A stretch of 64,000 bases of DNA from Solanum dulcamara (lineage: Eukaryota > Streptophyta > Magnoliopsida > Solanales > Solanaceae), in assembly GCF_947179165.1 (NCBI RefSeq), contig NC_077240.1:60299501-60363500 (forward strand), read 5' to 3'. Under the pieces are notes generated by a model, which ran no database searches, was not told the DNA's origin, and saw only the letters and a program-made list of their open reading frames with translations. The translations under genes were made by a program, and so were the position numbers. This document shows, in pieces, positions 26,320 to 38,289 of the stretch; within the stretch, counting starts at the first letter, position 1, and each line of letters opens with the position of its first letter.

Positions 26320-26587
26320 ATGAACTTCAAAAAGGAATTTTCCTTTTCTAGTTGCACAAACTACCGAAAAGAAGAAATTGCCATGATCCTTGACAGGCTA
26401 CTGAAAAAAGAAGGTGTTAGATTTTTGGAACATTTTAGTTGGACTACTTGTTTTGTTTCTTCAATCCTTTCAAGTGTTGTAGCCACTAAAACTGTATCTC
26501 TCTTTACCTCTCATAAACACTACTGCCTTATTAAGATTCAAGCAAAACCTCATAGATCCCTCTGGTCGCACGATTGTCTTTGTGGAC
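26320..26587 (+). pseudogene. Open fragment of unknown gene, cut by element F
   Basis: An open stretch starts MNFKKEFSFSSCTNYRKEEI and runs without stop into the F LTR at 26588. Residues RKEEIAMILDRLLKKEGVRF look like a charged helix, followed by a Ser/Val/Thr-rich hydrophobic part. It lies 250 bp after the previous fragment on the same strand and could be a further exon of the same decayed gene. No family recognised. Confidence 0.3.
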
Positions 26588-28821
26588 TGTTACATCCCGG
26601 GAGGGTACACTAAACATGATCGGCACTCAAAGATCATTTTTGGCTCTCAATCGAACAACTTAGTTCAATAACATGTTCATTCAATCATATTCCATCACTG
26701 GAAAACTTACTTATCAACAAACTACTCATAAAACAAGGCCAAAGTCCAACCATCTATGAAATCTAATAAAGTAACTAGTATTTAAGAAACTAGTAAAATA
26801 CGATATGAATAAACAAAATTACGATCTAGTCTATGAAGCCTCTATCAATGGTCTAAGTGGTTCCAATGACAGATTCATGGCTACCTCAAATCAAATGATA
26901 AAAACTAAACTCAAAGCTAGAATGATAAATGTGGTATCCTCCGGAAGCTAGGAGGACTCACCAAATAGCTGAATGCAAATAGATCCTCAATAATGCATCT
27001 GCTGATGATCTTTACTTCCTTTCTCTGCATCATAAAACAATGCCATCCCAAATGGACATTAGTACAATGAATGTATGAGTATGTAAAATAATAGAATGAA
27101 ACATACATCAAGGTAGAATCAAGTCAACTCAGAGACCTCAAATCGGGAATGGGAAAGAATCAATCAAGATGTTCTAAGTTTAAACAAGAATAAGACTTAC
27201 ACAAAGACCAATTGTATACAATCCAATCCAATCCAATCCATTCCAATCCAATTACAGTACTATCAAGACCTATATGAGAGTTTATCTTATACTATAACAA
27301 TCACTTATGAGCTAATGTTAGTACAACAACATGATGTTGTTTCCACATCCGTCCATTACCTTGCCAAGGTAAGAACGAATCAACAATCGCGGATCCAAAT
27401 CTAATCAAGTCCTATCACATCAGGAGAATAATTTAGAAAACATCCGACTGAACGGTTCAATCCTCTCCTACACTTGGTGACATAGTTATTGAGTTCGAGT
27501 TATTACCTACTCTTACCCAATTTGGTACTCCATACTCCTCCCAAGACTCAAAGATTATAAGACAATCAATCCAAATCAATAAGTCTCTATTAGACTCTTT
27601 CAATTCATCAGTTCTATCAATCAATACTCTCAATCAGTCAATTTCCCAATCATTTATTTTAAGAGATGGTTAGACAATCATTTATGATAACAATAACTTG
27701 AGACCATTCACTTGAGTTCACTTATGAAAGTATACAAGACTATCAGTTCATCAACACTATCATCATACTCACATCCTAATTAAAATCATACATTCATAAG
27801 TTCAAGGCTCTAGAGTCAATCTTTAGATATATACAATTCAATATCAATCAACATGCTATTCGGGTTTATCAAACAATTAGTTCAATTTCATATGTTCAAG
27901 GAATTCATTTTTAGAAAAGCATGAATTTATTAATAATTATTAAAACATATAAATTTTAGAAAAAGATTTCTCAAGAACACATTAATGGGGACTCAATCCA
28001 TTCACAATCAACCTATCACAATCATGGTGCATGGAGGAACAAAATCCATATTTTAGTACAACCTTACATACCTAGAATGAAGAACAATCAAGAACTTGAA
28101 GACCTCGCTCGAAGAACTTGAACCCTAACCTTTCTCCTCTTCTAAAATCCTCAATCTCAAATAATCTAAGTGTTAATGAGAGTATTATGCATACTAGGTA
28201 CTGATAAAGGACTTAGTTTGGTCCTAAAATATCAGGGGTTTTTTGGGAAGGGTAAAAAAGACCAATCTACCCTTTGTTAAATCTGCAATAGGTTGTCTAT
28301 GAGTCATTTCTATGACACATAGAAACTTCCATGAGTCATCATTTTCGATCGTGGAACTAGGCTAGAAATGGTGGTGGTCTATAACTCAGGTCTACGAGTC
28401 GTAAACCCCTCACTGAGTCGTAAACATGACTCATCCTATAGGTTTCTCAGAAGCTAAAATTCTAAGACTCTGAAGTTTCTTTATAGGTCACTTCTATGAC
28501 TCGTAGGAACTTCGACGACTTGTCAATTTAAATCGTACGAGGGAAATTTCACTTTAGAGTTCTGGTTAAGTGTTAGGTATTTCTATGAGTCATTTCTACG
28601 ACTTATATAAACCCTCACAATTTGTAAGGTCACTTGTAGAAAGGGTTTCTAGGATACCATAATTTACTAAGTGTTGGTAGAATTTACAAGTCATCCCTAC
28701 AACTCGTAAACCCTTTACGAATCATAAAGGACATCGTGATCCTCAAAGTCAGTTCTTTTGCTCAATTTTTTTCTCATTATCATCAAACCTAGTTTAGGTT
28801 AGGATAACACAGGGTGTTACA
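26588..28821 (-). repeat. Element F 3' LTR
   Basis: Ends are tgttacatccc and agggtgttaca (TG...CA). It resembles B and the LTRs at 40168 and 62873. A run of TTGGA/CCAAT repeats lies at 27218-27254. The donor-like AGGTATGTAAGG (minus) is at 28062-28075. The U3 part 28300-28740 holds many copies of words around ACGAGTCGTA and ATGAGTCAT, a palindrome cluster peculiar to this family. Confidence 0.88.
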
Positions 28822-29034
28822 ATATGCCCCCTTGGGATCATTCATTCTTGAAGAAATACTAAGCTAACGTTCTACTCAAGGCACGAATACATTCAAGAAA
28901 TCAACAATCAAACATTTGAAAAATCAACTACTCAAACTCAGGAATACATATGATTTATTCAACTCGAAATGAATTTCAAATCAAGGATAGGAAAAAGGGA
29001 TATTTCCATCAACATCATCATTAGGTGGCATGAA

Positions 29035-29400
29035 AAGATGAGGGTATCTAGCTTTCATATCCTCTTCAACTTCCCATGTAGCCTTTTCAACGAACTAATT
29101 TTGCCATAGAACTTTAACGAATGCTACCTCCTTGGTTCTTAATTTTCGAACCTGACGATCAAGAATCTGAACTACGATCTCTTCATAACTCAAACTCTCT
29201 TTCACCCGAACGCTCTCAATTGTGATAAAAAGGTAAGGATCTCCTAAATACTTCTTAAGTATAGAGATGTAAAACACGGTATGAATAGCTGTTAACTCCG
29301 GGGAAACTATAACTGATAGGCTACATTACCAACCCTCTTCACAATCTGATAAGAAACAATGTAGCGGAGACTAAGCTTCCCTTTATTTTCAAATATCATC
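29035..29400 (-). pseudogene. Element F integrase C-terminus and chromodomain
   Basis: Minus frames read FYISILKKYLGDP, then SLSYEEIVVQILDRQVRKL, EVAFVKVLWQN and, after a stop, EKATWE and DMKARYPHLF. This is the chromodomain of Tekay/Del-type integrases, with the conserved VKVLW and ATWE blocks. A stop follows WQN. The start of the integrase tail (FGFEVGEA-type region) is at 29400 and beyond. Confidence 0.85.
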
Positions 29401-30260
29401 ACAACCTTCATGGGTGAAACTTTTAATTATACTCAATCATGCACAAACTCCAAATCTTTCCTCCTAATATTAATGTAGGATTTCTGGCGACTCTGAGCAG
29501 TTCTCAACCTCTCTTGGATGATATTCACCTTCTCCATGGCTCGGTGAATCAAGTCTGGTCTAATCAACTTGGCTTCACCAACCTCGAACCAACCAATCGA
29601 TGATTCACATATCCTCTGATATATAGCTTCATAAGGATCCATTTGAATACTCGAATGGAAGCTATTATTGTATGCAAAATCAATAAGAGGTAAATGATTG
29701 TCCCAATTACCTTTGAAGTTGATGACATAGGCTCTCATCATATCATCCAAAGTCTATATTGTACGCTTTACTTGGTCATCTGTTTGTGGATGAAAAGTAG
29801 TGCTAAGATTCACTCTTGAACCCAAACCTTTCTGGAATGACTTCCAAAACTGAGCAGTAAACTGAGCTTCCTTTTTTGAGATGATAGACAAAGGAACTCT
29901 ATGCAGTCTAACAATCTCTCAAAGATACAGTCTGGCATAATCTTCTGCCATGTTCGTAGTCTTAACTGGCAAGAAATGGGCTGACTTAGTCATCCTATCC
30001 ACAATCACCCAATTAGAGTCATGCTATATGCGAGACCATGGTAGACCTGTAATGAAATCCATATTTATCATCTCTCATTTCTATTCTGGAATCTTAATAT
30101 TCTAAGCTACTCCATAAGGCCTTTGATGCTCAACTTTGACTTGTTGGCAGTTCAGACACTTGGACACGAACTCTGCTATATTCCTCTTTATTAGACTCCA
30201 CTAGTATATTTCTCTCAAGTCATGGTTTATCTTCATAGTACCTGAAAGGATGGAATACCT
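29401..30260 (-). pseudogene. Element F integrase core and zinc finger
   Basis: 29433-29750 reads MDDMMRAYVINFKGNWDNHL, AYNNSFHSSIQMDPYEAIY and a Lys/Arg-rich tail. 29760-30010 carries, in broken frames, the first core Asp region (MTKSAHFLPV type) and the SQFTAQFW region. 30120-30250 holds CLNCQQVKVEHQRP, the Cys pair of the HHCC finger, preceded by AEAHNSRYSI with its His. Stops and one frameshift split it. Confidence 0.82.
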
Positions 30261-30960
30261 GGAGTTATGGGCTTCTGCCATGATTCTCTCTCGGATTCCA
30301 TCAATAATTGGAACACACAATCTCCTTTGATACCTAAATACTCTATCTCGCTCTTTGGAAAAAGCCATTACCTTATGCTTGCAAACCTTGTCTTTTAGTT
30401 GAAGGAGAATGGGGTCCGAATCTTGCTTTTCTTTCACCTTTACAACTAGAGATAATTCAGCCCCATTTCGAATGATTGTACCACTATCACTTGAGTTGAT
30501 AAGTTGAACTCCCAAGCGTGCAAGAATATATACCTATTTGGGCAATTCTTTCTTTCCATCTTCTACATAAGTAGTGCTCCCTAGAGATAACCTTCTAAGG
30601 GAATCAACAACAATATTAGCTTTGCTTGGGTGGTAGAGAATGCTCATTTAATTATCTTTGAGAAACTCAAGCTATCTCTTCGGTCTCAAGTTCACCTCTT
30701 ATTTAGTAAACACATATTGCAGGATCTTGTGATCTATGAACACTTCAATGTTCACACCACAAAGATAGTGACGCCAAATCTTGAGAGCAAACACTATAGC
30801 TTCCAACTCAAGGTCGTGAGTCGGGTAGTTCATATCATGAATCTTGAGCTATCTGGAAGCATAAACTATCATTTTTCCCTTCTGCATCAACACATAACCC
30901 AATCCAACTCTAGGACACATCCCAATAAATCATGAAACCATTTGTTCCCTTGGGTAGGTA
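30261..30960 (-). pseudogene. Element F RNase H and linker
   Basis: The open piece 30201-30515 reads from LINSSDSGTI through FRYQRRLCVP to the start of the zinc finger. 30516-30960 gives the RNase H end (SILYHPSKANIVVDSL) and, upstream, [26 protein letters not shown] in frames with stops. The order and spacing are those of the gypsy pol connection. Confidence 0.8.
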
Positions 30961-31780
30961 TACAACTGGAGTAGTAGTCAGTCTTTATTTAAACTCTTGA
31001 AAACTCTTCTCACAAGCATCTGACTATTGAAACTTACCCTTCTTTTGATTCAGCTTAGTGAATAGCGAATATATGGATGAGAATCCTTCAACAAATCTAT
31101 GGTAGCAGCCGACCAAACCCAAGAAACTTACTATGTTAGTCAGGGATGTGGGCCTTGGCTAGTTCTTAACCACTTCAATCTTTTGTGAATCAACTCATAT
31201 ATACCCTCTACGGATACAACATGGCCTAGGAATACCACAGAATTAAGACAAAATTCACACTTTGAGAACTTAGCATATAGCTCCCTATCCTTAAGAGTCT
31301 ATAGAACAATTTTGAGGGTATTGGCATGCTCTTCCTCAGTCCTCGAATATATCAATATATTATCTATAAATACAGTCACAAACTGGTCCAAATACTATTC
31401 AAACACTTTGTTCATCAAGTTTATAAATATTGTAGGAGTGTTGGTCAAGCCAAAGGACATAACCTAAAACTCAAAGTGACCATATCGTGCTCGAAAAATA
31501 GACTTTGGTATGTCGCATTTTCTCACTTTTAACTGGTGGTAGCCTGATCTGTGATATATCTTTGAGAAGTAAGTGGCACCCTGAAGCTGGCCAAAAAGAT
31601 CCTGGGAAGAGGATACTTATTCTTTATGGTGACCTTATTCATTTGATAATAATCAACACACATTCTCAATGACCCATCTTTATTTCGCACAAATAGGATA
31701 GGAGCACCCCAAGGCGAGACACTCGGCCTTAATACCTTATCTAGGAGATCTTTCAGCTGTTTTTTCAATTTTTTCAACTC
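30961..31780 (-). pseudogene. Element F reverse transcriptase
   Basis: From right to left the minus strand reads [39 protein letters not shown], the palm, and [13 protein letters not shown] at about 31359-31370. The catalytic box is FIDN: the second Asp (GAT) has become Asn (AAT) by G to A, which should abolish polymerase chemistry. DYYQMN replaces the usual DYRQLN. The FLGHVV-type and AGYYRRFV-type thumb motifs lie near 31200 and 31100 in broken frames. Confidence 0.85.
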
Positions 31781-32300
31781 GACATGTGCCATTCTATATG
31801 ACAGAATAGAGATAGGTTGCATATCAGAAAGGATATCGATCCCAAAGTCTATCTCTCTATTAGGAGAAACTCTAGGCAGATCCTCAAGAAACACTTCAAA
31901 AAACTCATTTACAATCGGGACTAGTTCAAGAATAGGGGACTCAACACTATCATCTTTGACCTTAACTATATGATAAATACACCCTTTAGAGATCAACTTT
32001 CTGTCCCTAAGGTAGAAGATAAACTTTCCCTTAGGCACAATAAGACTACCCTTCCATTCTAAGACAGGCTCGTTCAGGAAACTGAACTTAACAATTTGAG
32101 TTCTATAATCAACAGAGGCATAACAAGAATATAGCCAATCTATGCCAAATATCATATCAAAATTAACCATGTACAACTCACTTAAGTCATCCATGGTATC
32201 CTTATGATAGATGGACACATCACAATCTCTATAGACTATCTAAGCTAATATAGACTCACCAACAGGAGTAAATACGTTGAAAGGCTAAAGAATACACCAA
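31781..32300 (-). pseudogene. Element F protease, C-terminal part
   Basis: A continuous frame (31529-32218, shared with RT) begins with [20 protein letters not shown] and holds [20 protein letters not shown], the second protease motif (ILGMDWL type). The stretch to 32300 adds FTPVGES, typical just upstream. The active-site DSG/DPG loop is absent because the element breaks off near 32300. Confidence 0.8.
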
Positions 32301-32619
32301 AAAATCTTGTCAAATCTACTAGCCCTAATTTGCGCAAAATCCATGTTATTTTCATTGAACTGCTACAAGATCAACAATTCCATAATCTTGGGCTTCTGTT
32401 TGATTGAAGAGATTATGGTAGATCATGTTCACCAAGAGAAAAGTAATTAAATTGAAGAATCGGATTCACAACAAAATGATAAAATGAAGAAGAATGAACC
32501 GGAGGCATCAGAGGAAGGACTGATGAACTTTATTCTAGAGAAAATCTTAACAGTTACATCTAATCACAAACTACACGAAAGTTATCCCTTACAAAGGATA
32601 AAGTGGCAGATGGGAGGCA
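32301..32619. other. Unassigned junction DNA between F and D
   Basis: About 320 bp with no protein motif I recognise, adenine-rich on the plus strand (32430-32620). It separates the truncated 5' side of F from the truncated 5' side of D. It could be filler at a recombination junction or a relic of a third element. Confidence 0.4.
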
Positions 32620-33890
32620 GTCCCTGAGGCATTTATTGAGACCCCAACTAGGGGTAGAGGTAGAGGCCGAGCTAGAGGCCGAGGACATGCAACAGTTGCT
32701 GGTAGAGGCCATGCTCAAGCAACAATACCTTCCCAAGGTCTTGTTAGAGAGGTCTGCCTAGAGTTACCCATTGAGTTTGTTGAGGAACAAGTTCCTCCGG
32801 TACTCGCAGCACCATTGCTTCTGGAGACCTTATTGAGGATGTTGGGTATGTTGGAGAGTTTCACTCAAGGTGCTGCGGGCACACCATAGGGCTCACAAAC
32901 TAGAGCCAGGGCACAGACCCCAGACCAGTATTAGGTCTGTTCAGGATCTAGAGGGTCTACCACCATTGGTTCCCATACCAACTGTCGGTGCACAGATTTC
33001 TTCAGACATGGTCATGACTATTGTAGATCAACAGTCCTATGATAGGTTTCATATGATGAAACCACCTTCAAAAACTCTTTAATTCCAATTTCTAAGTCCT
33101 AAAATTCAAGTATTTAAGTTCCAATATTTTTCTAAGTTAAACTTCTAAACTTCCTAAAATCAACTACTACTAACTTCTAACTTAAAACTTTAACTAATTC
33201 TAACTTCAACATTTAGAAACACTTTAATTTCAATTTCTAAGTCCTAAAATTCAATTATCTAAGTTCCAATATTTTTCTAAGTTAAACTTTCAACTTTCTC
33301 TATTCTATCCTATGTGTTCAGGTCTGACCGTTAGAGAAATTCCTTCTAGTCCATTGTGAGCACCACCAAGGAGGCGGAATTTATGGTTAGTTAGGAGTTG
33401 GGGATGCAAAGAGGGCTCGCTATGGTGGTAAGTTCTCAGGCAACTCTTCATAAGGTGAAGGGTCACACAGAGATGGTGGTTTGAATCAGTGATAGAAACC
33501 CGTTCATGCTTCTATGCTAGAGGCTGAGGGTGGTTAGTTTGCTCGAAGGTCCTACGGTTCTGATAGAGGTGATTGTGGTACGTCTTCGGGTTCATCATAG
33601 TAGGGTTCGACTCAGAGGCATTTCTACACCTGTGGATATCTTGACTATTTCATGTAGAGGTGTCCTGCTCAGGGCCAGAGTGGGCCCTAGCCTAGTTCAT
33701 CATCTCCAGCTAGGGGACTAGCCCCCCCGACCAAAAGTCAAGGCAAAAATCAAACTTGTAAGGGTGGTCATACTTTCAGTCGGGGTACTAATGGTGCTAT
33801 AATTCCACAGAGAGGAGGTCGAGATGTTATGCAAAGCAAATGTGGTAGGAGAGCATGATTTTGTGCTTTTTTAGGGAGACCTAAGGTTGA
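32620..33890 (+). pseudogene. Element D gag
   Basis: The N-terminus reads TPTRGRGRGRARGRG, a common start of this gag type, then PIEFVEEQVPP and LGMLESFTQGAAG in good order. At 33068-33290 capsid coding is replaced by an AT-rich tandem repeat, so the central capsid is lost. Coding resumes near 33400 with a Gly/Ser/Gln-rich part; the zinc knuckle survives only as FYTCGYLDYFM-RCPAQ, with its His replaced by Tyr. Frequent TAG/TGA stops. Not functional. Confidence 0.82.
33068..33290 (+). repeat. 147-bp-period direct repeat inside D gag
   Basis: 33068-33143 and 33215-33289 are near-identical (tttctaagtcctaaaattca and ttccaatatttttctaagtt in both), start to start about 147 bp. Between them is a diverged TTCTAACTT-rich spacer. 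The DNA is over 75 percent A+T by eye and lacks coding likeness, unlike the gag around it. Confidence 0.8.
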
Positions 33891-34340
33891 CTCTTCCGAT
33901 GTAGTTATCATAGGTATCGTCCTAGTTTGCCATCGACCTGTATCCATGTTTTTTGATCCTGGATATACCTTCTTTTATGTGTCTACCTATTTTGCATCTG
34001 GATTTGATTTGACTTGTGATCACATGCCCATGTCTGTTCATGTTTCTACACTCGTGGGTGAGCCCTTAGTGGTGGATCGAGTGTATAGATCTTGTCTTGT
34101 TTCTTTAGCTGGGTATGATACTTGGGTAGACATGATTATTCTAGGGATGGTAGACTTTGATGTGATATTGGGTATGGATTGGCCTTCTCCTTATCTTCCA
34201 TTCTCAATTGCTATGCTAAGACTGTAACCTTAGCTATACCTGGTGCTCCAAGAGTTGAGTGGAAGGATACTAGTGGTTCTTATCCTAGCATGGTTATCTT
34301 CTATCTTCGTGCTCAAAAATTAATTGATCGGGGATGTATG
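33891..34340 (+). pseudogene. Element D aspartic protease
   Basis: The frame 33946-34227 reads MFFDPGYTFFYVSTYF, where the active Asp of the DPGST loop is kept but Ser is Tyr, then VGEPLVVDRVYRSC, MIILGMVDFDVILGMDWPSP. A frame change near 34200 leads into LNCYAKTVTLAIPGAPRVEWK. This is the standard protease order for the clade and parallels element A. Confidence 0.85.
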
Positions 34341-35270
34341 TCTTATTTGGCCTTTATTTGGGATACTAGCATTGAGTCACCTCCCACGGAGTCCATTCCC
34401 GTGGTTAAGGAGTTTGTCGATGTTTTCCCTATTGATATTATGAGAGTTCCTTCGGATAGGGATATTGACTTTGCCATTGACTTGGAGCCGGCATTAAGAC
34501 CATTTCTATTGCACCTTATTGCATGGCTTCGGCTGAGTTAAAGGAATTGAAGGACTAGTTGCAGGATTTGTTGAATAAGGGGTTTATTTTCCCTAGTGTG
34601 TCACCTTAGGGTGCACCAGTTTTGTTTGTGAAGAAGAATGATGGGTCTATGATGATGTGCATCGACTTTGGGCAGTTGAATAAAGTGACTGACAAGAACA
34701 AGTATTCTCTTCCTCGTAAAGATGATTTGTTTGACTAGATTTAAGGAGCGGCCTTGTTCTCCAAGATTGATTTGAGATTTGGGTACCATCAATTGAGTAT
34801 TAGGCCATCAGATATTCCTAAAACAATGTTCCGCACCCTTTATGGCCATTATGAGTTTCTGGTTATGTCTTTTGGGCTGACTAATGCCCCTACGACATTC
34901 ATTAAGTTGATGAATAGGGTGTTTTGGTCGTATTTAGACTCTTTTGTGATTGTTTTCATTGATGATATCTTGGTGTATTCTAAGGAGGAGGATCATGCTT
35001 GGTATTTGAGATCGGTACTTCAGAAATTGAGAGAGCAGAAGTTATATGCAAATTTCTCTAAATGTGAGTATTGTCTTGATTCTATGGCATTTCTTGGACA
35101 TGTAGTGTCCAATGAGGGTATTACGGTGGATCCGGCCAAGATTGAGGTAGTTAGAGGCTGGACTAGACCTACTTCGCCCACCGACATCCAGAGTTTTGTG
35201 GGATTGGCTGGTTATTATCGATGCTTCATGTAGGGATTCTCTACTATTGCAGCTCCATTGACTAGACTGA
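34341..35270 (+). pseudogene. Element D reverse transcriptase
   Basis: Motifs in order: PSDRDIDFAIDLEPA, a frameshift, [18 protein letters not shown] (Trp to TAG near 34606), [16 protein letters not shown], then 34754-35233 with [45 protein letters not shown] (box at 34955-34966 intact), [11 protein letters not shown] and [10 protein letters not shown]. The catalytic aspartates are present. Two stops near 34738-34743 also fit former Gln codons. Confidence 0.88.
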
Positions 35271-35519
35271 TTCATAAGGCAGTAGATTTCCATAGGTCTA
35301 ATGATTATGAGGTGAGCTTTCAAAAGATTAAGACCTTATTGACTTCAACTCCTATTTTGACCTTACCCGAAGAGGGTGTGGACTTCACTGTGTATTGTAA
35401 TGCTTCCGATGTTGGTTTAGGTAGAGTCCTGATGTAGAAAGGGAAGGTAGTTGACTATGCTTCTAGACTGTTGAAAGCTTAAAAATGAACTACCCGACCC
35501 ATGATTTGGCATTATCAGC
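35271..35519 (+). pseudogene. Element D RNase H, left part
   Basis: Reads ALTSTPILTLPEEGVDFTVY-like sequence (35336-35400), then CNASDVGLG with the first RNase H Asp in SD, and YPTHDLALSAVV up to the insertion of element C. The remainder is at 45840. Confidence 0.82.
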
Positions 35520-35524
35520 GGTAG

Positions 35525-36835
35525 TGTCATGACCCAAGCTAGGGCCTAGTCGTAACATGGTGGTCGACACCCTGAAAGATTCCAACCAATCCTCTTGTTC
35601 GTATCATAAGCATACATAAGGTAAATTAAAAGCGAAAACATCATAAGAGAGTCTAAACCATGAATAGTAAACAAAAAATGTCACATGACAAAATAGACTT
35701 GAAAACATTTGTCCAACTAGATGCCTCTACTCATGAACATGGGCGTGGGCTAAGCATGTCCCTAGCTCACCCTAAATATGCAACATAACAAAAATCTTTG
35801 AAAATAATAACCAACTCGATGACTAGTCCTCGATAAATGAGGACTCACCACAAACATCGCCGGATAAAAAATCTTAACACTACCACGTGGATGAATATGA
35901 TCTTTAGCCTCAATTCCTACATTATGAGACAATCATAATGACACATATCATAGTCATGATCATAGGTTTGAAATCATAGAGTAGCTCATTTTCATAACAT
36001 AAGTGCAATGTGGGTATTGTCCTTCCACATTACAAATCACACATACATAGTTCATATCATTAGGCCTTAATGCACGACATTGGGCTCTAAGTCACTTTTC
36101 CATATTTTACATTAAAATCATAATTCTTGCAATTGGAATAGAGATCATAAAATTCATAAAGTACCATACTTTAATTTGATAGAAAACTTGAGAATTTGAT
36201 TGGGCTTCATAGATGAAAGAATTCATGAATCAATACCCACATACCTTGACTGACAAAAACAAATAATTTGGAAGAACTTGAATGAATTTCTTTGAAGTCT
36301 TCAATGGAGTCCTTGAGAATCTTTTGTAGAGAGAAAAATATTTGAGTAGATGAATTGTAGACGAATGAATAGAATTAGAGGTTTAGGGTAGTTTATAGAG
36401 TAGAATTAGGCCCTAAAAACATTCAGGTTCATTAACTAATAATTTGGGAAAAGTCTCAAGTGCCCTTACTTAAAAACTAAATTCGGACAAAAACCATGAC
36501 CCAGGTCTGCGACGTGGAGGTGTTCCTTGATAGGCCAATTTTGAATGAATGAGATTTTTGGCTAGATTTTGATTCAGGGAAAACTTCACCAAACGGGAGC
36601 AAGTCTGCGACGCGGAGATGCCGCGCACTTCATTGTTTTGTGCATTTTCTTAAAAAATCTATCTTTCGATATATGGGTCCTAAAAATTTACCGAGACTCT
36701 TTTTCCACAGATTTTGACCCCCTGGTCGATTTTTTGGACCCGAATTTGCCAAAACGATTAAGGATAATTTATTACATGAGTGGCCTATTCCCAAGGCATT
36801 TTAAGGCACTTATGAGCATTTTGAAGAATGTTACA
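35525..36835 (-). repeat. Element C 3' LTR (internally deleted)
   Basis: TGTCATGACCC to GTTACA ends and matches the 5' LTR 43704-45834, but is 0.8 kb shorter. The missing blocks correspond to about 44115-44245, 44258-44612 and 44795-45100 of the 5' LTR, with short repeats such as gacaat and aaaatcataatt at breakpoints. The donor-like motif is at 36236-36247 (minus AAGGTATGTGGG). GCG patches at 36500-36620. Confidence 0.88.
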
Positions 36836-37092
36836 ATATCTTCCCCTTGGAAACACTCGTCCTCGAATGAGATTCAACTAATATAGGAAGGACATGGAAA
36901 AAAAAAGACTAGCAACCTAACATGAACATGAGGACACTTTGAAAAATGCATAGAATATGTAAACTTCATACTTAACATAAGACATAGTCTTTGCGAAAAA
37001 AATCATTTTCATGAATTATGCATGCATATGAATGACATATGGAACTAAAACGTGGGAGTTTAATCAATTTGATCATGAAAAACTTAGTACCT

Positions 37093-37440
37093 TTAGGATT
37101 GAGTGGAAGGGAAGAGATACAGATAACGCTTCATCATGTCCGATTCTGCTTCCCATGTAGAACTATCTACTTGTTGATTCTTCCATAACACTTTGACGGA
37201 CGTAACGTCTTTATTTCTTAACCTCTTCACTTGACGGTCTAAAATCTCAATCGGTATCTCCTCATAAGTCAAATTCTCTTCAATACTCACATTTTCCATT
37301 GGCACAATAGAATTTGGATAACCCACAAACTTCCTCAACATTGACACATGAAATACCGGATGAACCAAAGACAACTCAAGTGGAAAGTCTAACTCATATG
37401 CCACTTTGCCAATACACTTCAATATTCAATAGGGTCCTAC
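37093..37440 (-). pseudogene. Element C integrase C-terminus and chromodomain
   Basis: One open frame: YELDFPLELSLVHPVFHVSM then ENLTYEEIPIEILDRQVKRL, DVTSVKVLWKNQQVDSSTWE and DMMKRYLYLF. All chromodomain blocks are in frame without stops, the best preserved chromodomain in the window. Such domains bind methylated histone H3 tails in chromoviruses. Confidence 0.88.
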
Positions 37441-38289
37441 ATATCTAGGACTCAACTTCCCTTTCTTACCAAATCGCATTACCCCTTTCATAGGTGAAAT
37501 CTTCAAATACACCATATCGCCCACATAAAATTCAAGCTCTCTCCTCCTAGTGTCTAAATAGGACTTTTGACGACTTTTAGCTGTCTTCAATCTTTCTCTT
37601 ATGATACTTAATTTCTCCATTGCATCAACTACCAAATCTAAACCAATTAATGCCATCTCACCCACTTCAAACCATCCCATTGGAGACCTATATCTTCTCC
37701 CTTACAAGGCTTCAAAAGGAGCCATTTGGATGCTAGAGTGATAAATATTAATGTAGGCAAACTCAATCAATGGAAAATGCTCATCCCAACATCCTTTAAG
37801 ATCAATCACACATGCCCTTAACATATCCTCCAAGGTTTAAATCATTCTTTCAGCCTGTCTATTGGTTTGAGGATGAAAAGTGGTACTTAGCTTGACTCTA
37901 GTACTAAGACCTTTCTGAAATGACTTCCAAAAATGTGATGTGAATTGAATACCTCTATCTAATATAATCGATAAAAGAACACCATGAAGTTTCACAAGTT
38001 CACGAATGTACAACTTAGCATAGTCTTCGACACTATAAGATGTCTTGACCGGTAGAAAATGTGTCGATTTGGTCATTCGATCCACAATGACCCAAATAGA
38101 ATCATGTTATCTCTTAGTACGAGGAAAACCTATGACAATTCCATCACATCTTCCCACTTCCAAGTATGAATCTCAATGTCTTGAACTAAACCTTCAAGTT
38201 TTTTATGCTCAACCTTAACTTGTTAACAATTAGGACACTTAACCACAAACTCTGCTTTATCCTTCTTTATGCCATTCCACCAATACACC
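37426..38289 (-). pseudogene. Element C integrase core and zinc finger
   Basis: 37837-38085 reads MDRMTKSTHFLPVKTSY, ILDRGIQFTSHFW and HPQTNRQAERMI, so all three residues of the D,D35E triad look present. 37426-37680 gives the post-core MGWFEVGEMALIG and Lys/Arg-rich tail. 38200-38289 holds YWWNGIKKDKAEFVV and C-P-N-C, part of the HHCC finger. Frames are broken at 37700-37836 and near 38110. Confidence 0.87.

Larger units (their letters stand above)
26588..32300 (-). mobile_element. LTR retrotransposon F, Ty3/gypsy chromovirus, 5'-truncated
   Basis: 3' LTR 26588-28821, PPT complement 28822-28842, then chromodomain, integrase, RNase H, RT and the C-terminal half of protease, all on the minus strand. 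Likeness ends near 32300 inside protease, so gag, leader and 5' LTR are missing and no TSD can be tested. The break abuts unassigned DNA and then the plus-strand element D. The truncation is either a deletion or an illegitimate-recombination junction. Confidence 0.85.

Noticed and set aside
32301..32619. Copia LTR between F and D
   Set aside because: Composition is suggestive, but no TG...CA ends, PPT, PBS or second copy can be shown.
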